DNA from: Thermoplasmata archaeon
GTDB lineage: Archaea > Thermoplasmatota > Thermoplasmata > Halarchaeoplasmatales > Halarchaeoplasmataceae
Direction of reading: 5' to 3'
NCBI GenBank assembly: GCA_003560595.1
Contig: PWKY01000052.1
Span: 1-40,871, forward strand
DNA length: 40,871 nt
A program made the translations under genes and the position numbers. This document shows, piece after piece, positions 34,843 to 40,871 of this stretch. Within the stretch, counting starts at the first letter, position 1; every line of letters begins with the position of its first letter. The notes beneath the pieces are model-generated. The model searched no databases and had not been told where the DNA came from. It saw nothing but the letters and a program-made list of their open reading frames with translations.

Positions 34843-36225
34843 TCAATCGATAACTTTTGGTATATATTCCTGTATATCCCCTGGTAATGTACCCCATCCG
34901 TATTCTTCAGAAGCTAGTTCTCCTGCTCTGCAGGTGATATATACTCCTAACCTGGCGGCGTCGAATGCACTCATCCCTTTAGAAAGAAGAGCTCCTACAA
35001 CACCTGCAAGTGTATCACCGGTTCCTCCGACGGTCATCGTCGGTGACCCAAAATCGTTGTGTTTAAATCTACTACCATCGGTAACATAGTCGACCTCACC
35101 CTTCAGTATCAATGTTACATCTCTGTCAGCCGCAAAATCGTCGGCGGCCTTAGTCGATAATTCCTCACTTCCGGTCATACTGCGGAATTCGGCTTTATGA
35201 GGTGTTAAAACCGCCTCGCCGGCGATCGAGGCACTCCTAACCGCCATCAGAGCATCTGCATCGATGACCTTTGGGATAGTTATGTTCTCCATCAGAGTCT
35301 GCAAAGATTCCAGGGTAGCGTCGTCCTTGCCTATACCCGGACCGATAACTACTGCATCACATTCCTCGGCAAGTTCGATAGCTTTTTCAACGTTATTGGA
35401 TGAGATAATATCGCCCTTGAGGGGGTGCACTATAAGATGAGGGTCATAACCAGCTATGATCGAAGCCACCCTAGAAGGCACTGCGAGATGTACCAGGTCA
35501 GAACCTGTACGATAGGCTGCTTTAGCTACCAAAGCAGGTGCCCCCGTGTACGGACCTCCGCCTATAACAAGCAATCTACCGTTCTCTCCTTTATGGGAAG
35601 ATTGTTTTGGAGATGGGTATAGAAGAATCTCTCCCGGCCCCGTATATTTAACTGCTTTTTCCGGCACACCTATATCCCTGATAACGATCTCTCCACTGTT
35701 TTCCGTGTTCATGCCTTCTTTCACATCATGGAATGTTACAGTTATATCTGGTTTTACAGCCAAATCGGCTCCCAAACCGCTAGGTACGTCGATAGATACC
35801 ACGGGGGACTCGCTATCGTTTATTCTTTCTATCACACTTCGATAGGGTTCCCTAACCTTTCCTGAGATACCGGTACCCAGCATACCGTCGACGATAACAT
35901 GTTCATCTACATCGGCCCGATCGAATTTATCTACCACCTTACAATCTAACTTATCTAGGTTTTTACGGGATATCTCCGACCTGATCTCTTCTCGCCCTTT
36001 CACCAAGTAGACTATAACTTTCTCTTTTTGAAGATAACGTGCGGCAACGTAAGCATCACCGCCGTTGTTACCAGTACCGCATACAAACAAAAATTTACCG
36101 TTTTCAAACCTTGCCTTCAGCTCTTCGGCTAGTGACTTACCTGCATTCTCCATAAGTTTGAGGGGAGGTACACCTCTGTATTCCGAGTTCCTATCCATCA
36201 CTGCTACTTCGGTAAAAGGTATCAT
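34843..36225 (-). CDS. nnr: Bifunctional NAD(P)HX epimerase / ADP-dependent dehydratase
   Basis: Repairs hydrated NAD(P)H: the N-terminal YjeF_N domain epimerises NAD(P)HX and the C-terminal ribokinase-like domain dehydrates it with ADP. The N domain (residues 1-205) shows MENAGKSLAEEL, GTGNNGGDAYVAARYL, DGMLGTGISGKV and SIDVPSGLGAD. The C domain shows GRLLVIGGGPYTGAPALVAKAAYRTGSDLV, VIGPGIGKDD, the LTPHKAEF motif and the nucleotide/catalytic segment GGTGDTLAGVVGALL. The ATG at 36225 is used; a GTG at 36231 would add two residues. Length is normal for the fused form. Housekeeping gene. Confidence 0.96.
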   Translation of the reverse strand: MIPFTEVAVMDRNSEYRGVPPLKLMENAGKSLAEELKARFENGKFLFVCGTGNNGGDAYVAARYLQKEKVIVYLVKGREEIRSEISRKNLDKLDCKVVDKFDRADVDEHVIVDGMLGTGISGKVREPYRSVIERINDSESPVVSIDVPSGLGADLAVKPDITVTFHDVKEGMNTENSGEIVIRDIGVPEKAVKYTGPGEILLYPSPKQSSHKGENGRLLVIGGGPYTGAPALVAKAAYRTGSDLVHLAVPSRVASIIAGYDPHLIVHPLKGDIISSNNVEKAIELAEECDAVVIGPGIGKDDATLESLQTLMENITIPKVIDADALMAVRSASIAGEAVLTPHKAEFRSMTGSEELSTKAADDFAADRDVTLILKGEVDYVTDGSRFKHNDFGSPTMTVGGTGDTLAGVVGALLSKGMSAFDAARLGVYITCRAGELASEEYGWGTLPGDIQEYIPKVID

Positions 36226-36343
36226 GAACACAATATCGTACTACCGGGTAATATCTGTTTTGGAATTTTGTTAGAATCCAAAGAGATCAATTTTGAATTT
36301 TAGATATCGCTGAAGTTATGAAACTCTCAAGAAAGTGGAAAAT

Positions 36344-36355
36344 GATATATATATT
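36344..36355 (+). promoter_or_regulatory. TATA box of the Roadblock-like gene
   Basis: GATATATATATT. Transcription should start near 36380, leaving a short leader that contains GAGGTG, seven bases before the ATG at 36410. The divergent nnr start lies at 36225; TTTGGA and TCCAAA near 36258-36282 form a 6-bp inverted repeat between them. Confidence 0.5.
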
Positions 36356-36409
36356 GGACCCTTTTATGGTCTAGCACAGTATCTTAGGATAATTAGAGAG
36401 GTGTTAACT

Positions 36410-36772
36410 ATGGTGAAACCTATAATATACAACACTTTAAGAAGATTAGCGGCAGAAGAAGGAATAGACCTATGTTACCTAATAACCAAAAAAGGTAATG
36501 TGCTGGTCGGTCTTGGAGATGTTAAAAAATCAATCGAGGTTAGCTTTGGAACTCTTACCGCTACGATATACGGCGCATCTCTACAAACGAATAAGATACT
36601 TGAAGAAAAATATCCTCGAAGGATCTTAGTTGAAGATATGAAGGGATACATGATGCTCAAATATATTGATAAAAATCACTTTCTAGTTTTAAGGATCAAA
36701 AAGGAAATGGATACTAAGACCTTGGAGAAAGAGATAGAAAATGCTTGTTGGACTTTATCACAAGAGATATAA
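36410..36772 (+). CDS. Roadblock/LC7-like small protein
   Basis: 120-residue cytosolic protein. The pattern of an N-terminal helix (IYNTLRRLAAEEGID), a beta hairpin (LCYLITKKGNVLVGLG), a second helix (SFGTLTATIYGASLQTNKILEE) and the strands RILVEDMKGYMMLKYID-NHFLVLRIKK with a final helix matches the Roadblock/LC7 (profilin-like) fold, whose archaeal members often regulate small Ras-like GTPases. No GTPase is encoded nearby. The start at 36410 is fixed by GAGGTG seven bases upstream; the frame extends to 36335 but runs into the TATA box. The family call is by pattern only; unrelated alpha/beta folds are possible. Confidence 0.6.
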   Translation: MVKPIIYNTLRRLAAEEGIDLCYLITKKGNVLVGLGDVKKSIEVSFGTLTATIYGASLQTNKILEEKYPRRILVEDMKGYMMLKYIDKNHFLVLRIKKEMDTKTLEKEIENACWTLSQEI

Positions 36773-36777
36773 AAAAA

Positions 36778-36796
36778 GGTCCCGACTCCCGGATTT
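36778..36796 (-). repeat. Duplicated 3' end of tRNA-Tyr (19-bp direct repeat, distal copy)
   Basis: GGTCCCGACTCCCGGATTT (plus strand) is identical to 36968-36986, the tRNA-Tyr stretch from C74-C75 through the acceptor 3' strand into the T-arm. On the minus strand this distal copy is followed immediately by a run of seven T, a terminator-like end. The pair flanks the hairpin cassette exactly 190 bp apart. Confidence 0.85.
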
Positions 36797-36808
36797 TAGT
36801 CAGAATCA

Positions 36809-36955
36809 AAGATTCTAACTACTCACTGATCAGAGATTAGTTCGTGAGCAGGAACTGGTTCCTACAACTCACTGATCAGAGATTAGTTCGTGAGCAGGAA
36901 CTGGTTCCTACAACTCACTAATCAGAGATTAGTTCGTGAACCGGGGTTCAAATCA
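36809..36955. repeat. Tandem 46-bp hairpin repeats (two full, one partial)
   Basis: The 46-bp unit is perfect at 36821-36866 and 36867-36912, with a truncated third unit at 36913-36939 carrying one base change. Each unit contains an imperfect hairpin (ACTGATC-AGA-GATTAGT inside CTC/GAG) and a palindrome AGGAACTGGTTCCT. In the third unit the hairpin is perfect (ACTAATC-AGA-GATTAGT). The left end holds another hairpin (AGAATC-AAA-GATTCT, 36812-36826 region) and the right end TGAACCGGGGTTCA (36938-36951), which contains T-arm-like GGTTCAAATC. No coding capacity is seen. I see no cas genes or spacers, so it is not CRISPR. Confidence 0.85.
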
Positions 36956-36966
36956 ATAGAAAATCA

Positions 36967-37089
36967 TGGTCCCGACTCCCGGATTTGAACCGGGGACCTG
37001 GTGATTTCCGCGGGTGAATCGGGTCAAAGCCCGATAGTTTTAAATTCCAACTACAGTCACCCGCTCTAGCCAGTCTGAGCTAAGTCGGG
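36967..37089 (-). tRNA. tRNA-Tyr (GTA), with intron and encoded CCA
   Basis: Reading the minus strand: acceptor CCCGACT paired with AGTCGGG, U8-A9, D-arm GCTC/GAGC, anticodon stem GGTGA/TCACC, loop C-T-G-T-A-G-A with anticodon GTA at 37054-37052, variable loop AGGTC, T-arm CCCGG-TTCAAAT-CCGGG, discriminator A and an encoded CCA. C1-G72 and A73 agree with archaeal tRNA-Tyr identity. A 45-base intron at 37006-37050 sits at the canonical 37/38 position. Exons are 37051-37089 and 36967-37005. A TATA-like ATAAATAATAAAC lies upstream near 37128-37141 (minus strand). Confidence 0.93.
37006..37050 (-). other. tRNA-Tyr intron (45 nt)
   Basis: Placed between positions 37 and 38 of the anticodon loop, the usual archaeal site cut by the splicing endonuclease at a bulge-helix-bulge. 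It contains its own hairpin CGGG-CTTTGA-CCCG and the segment TCACCCGC, a perfect 8-nt complement of the exon-1 sequence GCGGGTGA that forms the 5' anticodon stem. I could not derive an unambiguous bulge-helix-bulge by eye, so borders are inferred from the mature tRNA fold. Confidence 0.75.
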
Positions 37090-37109
37090 AAGTTATGCAG
37101 ATGTAAACC

Positions 37110-37124
37110 AGGTGACTAACACCT
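37110..37124. repeat. Inverted repeat in the tRNA-Tyr upstream region
   Basis: AGGTG-ACTAA-CACCT, a 5-bp stem just upstream of the tRNA gene. On the tRNA-sense strand it includes AGTCACC, complementary to GGTGACT in the anticodon arm. It may be part of a processed leader or chance. The rest of 37090-37250 is A+T-rich with nothing else recognised. Confidence 0.35.
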
Positions 37125-37256
37125 AAACATGTTTATTATTTATCCTTTTCGTTCAGTTTACTAGTGATTTGCATCTTCATAATTTGACCTTTAAAAAATA
37201 GAACGAAACTCAGATTAGATAAACAATGTTAAATAGTCGATACGACCATAACATAT

Positions 37257-37269
37257 AATATATTTAAAG
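37257..37269 (+). promoter_or_regulatory. TATA box of the small-protein/membrane-protein operon
   Basis: ATATATTTAAAGT about 22 bases before the ATG at 37284, fitting a leaderless transcript covering the next two genes. Confidence 0.55.
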
Positions 37270-37283
37270 TCTAAGTGATTTCA

Positions 37284-37532
37284 ATGCCAAACAAAGTATT
37301 CAAAATGGTTGTGAAGGATTTGGATTTTGTGGGAGAAATACTTTCAGTAGGTATAACAAAAAAGGGCGTTATAAAAGAGGGTGCTGATCCCGATTCAGTA
37401 ACCATCCCACAGATGAAAGTCGCTTTAAATAACCATATAGTTCCATCACTTTATTCATTCGTATCTAAGAAAAAAGCAGAAAGCTGGAAGAGGAAGGTAA
37501 TTAAAAAATTAGATCAGATGGAGGGAAACTGA
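37284..37532 (+). CDS. Small protein of unknown function
   Basis: 82-residue soluble, basic protein that I do not recognise. The N-terminal half is beta-like (KVFKMVVKDLDFVGEILSVGITKKGVI), then a helix-prone middle and a Lys-rich C-terminal helix (KKKAESWKRKVIKKLDQ). No cysteine, signal peptide or membrane segment. The ATG at 37284 is preferred over the in-frame GTG at 37275 because of TATA spacing. Its stop overlaps the next start (TGATG), so it is translationally coupled to an eight-helix membrane protein and probably acts with it. Confidence 0.7.
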   Translation: MPNKVFKMVVKDLDFVGEILSVGITKKGVIKEGADPDSVTIPQMKVALNNHIVPSLYSFVSKKKAESWKRKVIKKLDQMEGN

Positions 37533-38293
37533 TGAAATTAGATTCGATAACGATGGACGATCTTTTAAAATCGAAGTCAAAAAAGTACATCTATTTCGTT
37601 CTAGCGGTCATATTCATGATATCATATTCGCTGGTTCCATTTATCGGACGCGGATCTATAATCGCTAGCATAGTCGGAATAACTTCCTTCATAGTAACCA
37701 TAATCAGCTTCATATATCTTTTCAAGCTATATGGTGTAAAGAGCAAAGAAGGTTGGATTTGGTTATTGTTCATACTCGGACTGGTTCTTATGATTTTTTC
37801 CAGGATCGCTGACCTATCGGACCATACGTTAGCGTATTTTATCCTTCGCCTATCAGCTAAACCAACCTTGATAATCGGATTATTAATGAAACTCAATATA
37901 TCAGGTATTGATCTAGGCCAGAATGAAAAAACAATATTATCTATCACTTTTGCAGGATGGTGGCTTTTGGTATTCATCTCATCCTTGGTTCCCGCATTGT
38001 ATAGAGGATTCGATTACAGATCCGATATGTTCGCAATCTTTGCGATCACCGAAGTTTTTGCACTGATGGTCGCCTGTATTATACTTTTAACGATAAAGGC
38101 AAAGGGTTGGTACTTTTTTGCTTTGGGAGTGGTCTTGATTTCCATGGGAGATATATTCTACATGCCCGCTGAAGAGTACGGGCTAATATATCCAGGATCC
38201 CCGATCTCTTTGTTCTGGTATCTTGGCCTTTTGTTGACTGCATACGGTGCTTATCACTTGCGAAGGGAATATCTTGAGATGATAGCAATTTGA
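37532..38293 (+). CDS. Polytopic membrane protein of unknown function
   Basis: 253 residues with about eight hydrophobic helices: residues 19-39, 43-67, 75-95, 100-122, 133-153, 164-186, 192-212 and 222-241, and only short loops. The helix pattern recalls the 7TM sensor-type N-terminal modules of archaeal histidine kinases, but no kinase or other soluble domain follows. A few polar residues fall inside helices (Asp in FSRIADLS, Trp-Trp in AGWWLL). GGAGGG precedes its ATG, which overlaps the stop of the upstream small gene by one base. No transporter signature is seen. Confidence 0.8.
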   Translation: MKLDSITMDDLLKSKSKKYIYFVLAVIFMISYSLVPFIGRGSIIASIVGITSFIVTIISFIYLFKLYGVKSKEGWIWLLFILGLVLMIFSRIADLSDHTLAYFILRLSAKPTLIIGLLMKLNISGIDLGQNEKTILSITFAGWWLLVFISSLVPALYRGFDYRSDMFAIFAITEVFALMVACIILLTIKAKGWYFFALGVVLISMGDIFYMPAEEYGLIYPGSPISLFWYLGLLLTAYGAYHLRREYLEMIAI

Positions 38294-38348
38294 ATGTATC
38301 ATGGACTCGTTGCAGCAGCTCGTAAAGGATCGCATTATAGACCTGAAT

Positions 38349-38380
38349 ACTAGAAAATAATAAGTATCTTGAGTTCTAGT
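38349..38380. promoter_or_regulatory. Inverted repeat before purM
   Basis: ACTAGAA (38349-38355) and TTCTAGT (38374-38380) form a perfect 7-bp inverted repeat separated by 18 bases, ending eight bases before the purM ATG. The spacer holds AATAATAAGTAT, a possible TATA element. It could be an operator for a dimeric repressor of purine genes (inference). Confidence 0.4.
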
Positions 38381-38387
38381 TGAAGAT

Positions 38388-39380
38388 ATGAAAGGGTTAA
38401 CTTACAAAGACGCCGGTGTAGATATAGATGCTGAAGAAAACGGTATCTCAGCTATAAAAGAATCATTAAGATTTACAAGGAAAGGGCTAGGCGAAGCTAT
38501 GAAGGGGGAATTTACCGGCCTGATAGATTTTGGTGAATATGCACTGACGCTGTGTACAGACGGTGTTGGTACTAAACTTCTAATAGCAGATATCATGGAA
38601 AAGTGGGATACCGTTGGTATCGACTGCATCGCTATGAATGTTAACGACACGATATGCCAGGGAGCGGAACCCATCGCATTCGTTGATTATTTAGCAGTAG
38701 AAAGACCGGATGCTAAATTGATGAAAGAATTAGGCAAGGGCTTGAATAAAGGTGCTGAATTAGCGAACATATCCATAGTCGGTGGAGAAACCGCAACCCT
38801 CGGAGAGATAGTCAAAGGTTTCGATATAGCTGGCACTGCTCTAGGATATGTAAAAAAACAAGATATAATCGACGGTAAAGATGTGGTTGTTGGAGATAAG
38901 ATAATTGGATTACCGAGCTCGGGTATACATTCAAATGGATTCACTTTGGTCAGGAATATCATAGAATCGGCAGGGTATGATTATCACCAAGAATGGGAAC
39001 ATGGTGTGATAGGAGATACTCTGCTTGAACCCACACGTATATACGTTAAAACAGTGGTAGATTTAGTAAATAACTACCATATCAAAGGTATGGCCAATAT
39101 AACGGGTGGCGGTCTTAGAAACTTAAAACGCATCAATCCATCATACGGTTACAAAATCGACGAACCACTACCGGTGAACCCGATATTTGATTTTTTACAG
39201 GAGATGGGTAAAGTTAAAACCAAAGAGATGTACCAGACCTTTAACATGGGTATGGGTTTCGCATTGATAGTTTCCCAAGATGTCGCCAAAGAGGTGGCTG
39301 AAAGAGCCGGAGGAAAAGTAGTAGGCGAAGTGATCAAGGAACCATGTGCTTTTCTAGAAACTAAAGATATACGATTTTGA
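38388..39380 (+). CDS. purM: Phosphoribosylformylglycinamidine cyclo-ligase (AIR synthetase)
   Basis: ATP-dependent cyclisation of FGAM to AIR in de novo purine synthesis. 330 residues, usual length. The start MKGLTYKDAGVDID is the classical PurM N-terminus; LTLCTDGVGTKLLIA near residue 55, CIAMNVNDTICQGAEP near residue 80, SIVGGETATLGEI near residue 130, GLPSSGIHSNGFTLVR near residue 180 and ANITGGGLRNLKRI near residue 232 are the conserved ATP/substrate-binding motifs. The ATG follows an inverted repeat. Other pur genes are not in the window. Confidence 0.97.
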   Translation: MKGLTYKDAGVDIDAEENGISAIKESLRFTRKGLGEAMKGEFTGLIDFGEYALTLCTDGVGTKLLIADIMEKWDTVGIDCIAMNVNDTICQGAEPIAFVDYLAVERPDAKLMKELGKGLNKGAELANISIVGGETATLGEIVKGFDIAGTALGYVKKQDIIDGKDVVVGDKIIGLPSSGIHSNGFTLVRNIIESAGYDYHQEWEHGVIGDTLLEPTRIYVKTVVDLVNNYHIKGMANITGGGLRNLKRINPSYGYKIDEPLPVNPIFDFLQEMGKVKTKEMYQTFNMGMGFALIVSQDVAKEVAERAGGKVVGEVIKEPCAFLETKDIRF

Positions 39381-39399
39381 CCGCAGTTCAACTCTGCGG
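39381..39399 (+). terminator. Hairpin after purM
   Basis: CCGCAG-TTCAACT-CTGCGG, a 6-bp G+C-rich stem directly after the purM stop codon, with T-rich sequence about 30 bases later (TTAAATTTTATTTTC). Probably a terminator or mRNA 3'-end structure. Confidence 0.5.
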
Positions 39400-39451
39400 T
39401 TGAATGTATCTACCTCAAAGGTCAACTTATTAAATTTTATTTTCAATATAA

Positions 39452-39615
39452 TTATAAATACTCCCGGTGATATGTAGTAAATATGAAACAAAGCAGCAAA
39501 ATAACAAAAACCGCATATGACCTTTCGAGCCTCTTATCAACATACGGCGTTGTCAGGTAGATAAGAGGACCGATAAAAAATCAAAAACATTTCCTTCTTT
39601 TTTCACTTTTTTTCT
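39452..39615 (+). ncRNA. Possible small transcript: 25-codon peptide or structured RNA
   Basis: A TATA box TTATAAATA (39452-39460) lies about 25 bases before ATG 39483, which opens a 25-codon frame (MKQSSKITKTAYDLSSLLST...) ending at 39560. The end of that frame carries CCTCTTATC (39530-39538), pairing perfectly with GATAAGAGG (39560-39568), a 9-bp stem with a 21-nt loop. Two T-runs (about 39596-39613) could terminate it. The next gene has its own TATA box. The unit may be a small RNA, a micro-protein gene, or a stub of a lost gene. Confidence 0.35.
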
Positions 39616-39624
39616 GCAACAAAA

Positions 39625-39634
39625 TTAATTTATC
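39625..39634 (+). promoter_or_regulatory. TATA box of the cation diffusion facilitator gene
   Basis: TTAATTTATC about 26 bases before the ATG at 39656, with no ribosome binding site, indicating a leaderless mRNA. Confidence 0.5.
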
Positions 39635-39655
39635 ACATCATACCTATTAACAGAG

Positions 39656-40807
39656 ATGACAAAGGAGAAGGGGTCGTCTAAAAACGTAGCTCTAGGTTCG
39701 ACCGCCTTGAATATACTGCTTTTCATGGTCAAAGCGGTATTAGCGATCCAGATAGCTAGCCTCGCCCTTCTCACCGACTCTATACACACACTAACCGATA
39801 GTGTTAGCTCGATAGGTGTATACCTTGGTTTACGCTTGTCGGATAAACCTCCCGACGAAAGGCACCCATATGGGCATGGTAGGGCGGAACACGTGGCTAT
39901 ATTACTGGTGGGGTTGCTGTTGATGATGACCGCTCTAAAATTCTTGTCCGATGGCGCTCTCGCCCTCGTGCACGGTACTTCATACTTTGTCGTCAGCCGA
40001 AGGGTGATGATGGTGATCGGAGGTACCGCCATAGTCAAGCTCGGGATGTGGGCGTGGAGCTATGTGGTAGGTAAACGTGAAAAAACAGTATCTCTTCAGG
40101 CGGATGCATGGCATCATCTGTCAGACGTTTTCACAACCGTAATTGTGATAATAGCCCTCTGGGGCGCCAACAAAGGCTATCATTATCTGGATGCCTTCGT
40201 TGGGATCGGGATCTCACTATTCATAATCTACTTTGGGTTGAATTACACGAAAAAGTCAATCGATAATCTCCTGGGCAGCGCGCCATCTGATTCGTTAGTC
40301 GAGGATATAAAAGAAACGGCGGAATCCTTCGGCGGAGTTAAAGAAGTTCACAGTATCAAGGTCCACGACTATGGGAGACGTCTAGCTATATCACTTCACA
40401 TGACGCCAAAGGCTTCTAAGTCATCTTTACAAGCTCACAGCATAGCTCATTCCCTTAAAGAGATGCTTGAAGAAGAATTCTCTGCATCTGTAGAAGTTCA
40501 TCACGAGCCATGGCAGCCACCTGTAAAAAAGATAAGTTCTTTGATCGACGGGATCACCGATAACATGGGAGGCGTTAAAGAGATACACAAAATAAGGTTG
40601 ATGGAAAAGGAAGAGGGTTTTTTCATATCCATGCATCTTATACTACCCAAAGGTACCAGTATTGAAAAAGCACACGTCGTGGCCACGAAGGTCGAAGAAA
40701 GTATCAAAAAGGAGATATCTGAAAAACTGGGTTTGGACATGGATGTTCAGGTGCATATGGAGCCGTGTGATGAAGATTGTGAGTACTGTAACGTTAAAGA
40801 ACACTAA
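39656..40807 (+). CDS. Cation diffusion facilitator (CDF) metal exporter with duplicated C-terminal domain
   Basis: 383-residue CDF transporter that exchanges protons for Zn, Fe, Mn or similar cations at the cytoplasmic membrane. Six helices lie in residues 10-205. The metal site shows as LTDSIHTLTDS near residue 40 and QADAWHHLSDVFTT near residue 150, and DERHPYGHGRAEH is the conserved loop after helix 2. The cytosolic part is unusual: two consecutive CDF C-terminal ferredoxin-like domains (about 218-292, with GGVKEVHSIKVHDYG, and about 298-372, with GGVKEIHKIRLME) and a final CDEDCEYC-type tail that could bind metal. Standard members have one such domain. Leaderless promoter; it stands alone. 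The remaining 64 bases to the window end hold no feature I can see. Confidence 0.94.
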   Translation: MTKEKGSSKNVALGSTALNILLFMVKAVLAIQIASLALLTDSIHTLTDSVSSIGVYLGLRLSDKPPDERHPYGHGRAEHVAILLVGLLLMMTALKFLSDGALALVHGTSYFVVSRRVMMVIGGTAIVKLGMWAWSYVVGKREKTVSLQADAWHHLSDVFTTVIVIIALWGANKGYHYLDAFVGIGISLFIIYFGLNYTKKSIDNLLGSAPSDSLVEDIKETAESFGGVKEVHSIKVHDYGRRLAISLHMTPKASKSSLQAHSIAHSLKEMLEEEFSASVEVHHEPWQPPVKKISSLIDGITDNMGGVKEIHKIRLMEKEEGFFISMHLILPKGTSIEKAHVVATKVEESIKKEISEKLGLDMDVQVHMEPCDEDCEYCNVKEH

Positions 40808-40871
40808 CTATACACTACTAAATTCATAATTGTTCTTCATTAACATCTCTAAATATCCGCGTAGATCTATG

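Noticed and set aside
36809-36955. CRISPR array
   Set aside because: The 46-bp units are directly adjacent with no variable spacers, and no cas genes are in the window.
36967-37089. Type II tRNA with a long variable arm
   Set aside because: Using the intron's TCACC as the 3' anticodon strand would give a 17-nt variable region, but archaeal tRNA-Tyr is type I and the second TCACC followed by AGGTC fits perfectly.
39381-39404. H-type pseudoknot after purM
   Set aside because: The hairpin loop TTCAA can pair with TTGAA just after the stem, but there would be no linker nucleotides to span the 6-bp stem, so the fold is sterically unlikely.

Overview
The window is a gene-dense archaeal chromosome segment. 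It carries the archaeal DnaG primase, the large subunit of the archaeal family-D DNA polymerase (DP2), FEN1, an Sm-like protein, archaeal KptA, KaiC-type ATPases, an aIF2B-like protein and an intron-bearing tRNA-Tyr. Many promoters are a TATA box about 20-30 nt upstream of the start codon with no room for a leader, alternating with starts that have a GGTGAT-type ribosome binding site. PolD excludes Crenarchaeota. The mix of PKD-rich secreted proteins, LysN-like aminotransferase, PPDK and DASS transporter suits a heterotrophic euryarchaeon, perhaps Thermoplasmatota-like; that placement is inference.

Layout. 0.2-4.1 kb: dnaG and pyruvate phosphate dikinase (+). 4.1-6.5 kb: a tightly overlapping minus-strand operon of a threonine-synthase-like PLP enzyme, a DUF1611 P-loop protein and a GNAT acetyltransferase. 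6.5-10.7 kb: a DASS anion transporter, a membrane protein with a Gln/Pro tail, a UDP-sugar dehydrogenase and a family-2 glycosyltransferase (-). 10.8-15.0 kb: thiD, a two-gene ABC exporter, a TPR protein and an Sm-like protein (+), then convergent kptA. 15.8-18.4 kb: a degenerate KaiC-like protein, an intact KaiC-like ATPase and FEN1 in one apparent operon, converging on DP2. 21.8-26.8 kb: aIF2B-like protein, aminotransferase, small zinc-ribbon protein and valyl-tRNA synthetase. 26.8-27.6 kb: a gap with possible decayed coding sequence. 27.6-33.0 kb: an accessory block with a 1572-residue secreted multidomain protein ending in a caspase-like peptidase domain, a membrane-anchored partner, and a decayed TSP3-repeat fragment. 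33.1-36.2 kb: a second ABC exporter and NAD(P)HX repair enzyme. 36.4-37.1 kb: a Roadblock-like protein, then a tandem hairpin cassette bounded by a duplicated tRNA-Tyr 3' end. 37.3-40.8 kb: an unknown two-gene operon, purM, a possible small RNA or peptide gene, and a cation diffusion facilitator.

Most genes are housekeeping. The parts most worth attention are the tRNA-Tyr-associated hairpin cassette, which looks like a tRNA integration scar; the chimeric caspase-like secreted protein and its neighbours; the PLP/DUF1611/GNAT operon, which may define an amino-acid N-acylation pathway; and the paired intact and dead KaiC-like proteins coupled to FEN1. All functional statements rest on motif reading by eye; no database search was run.
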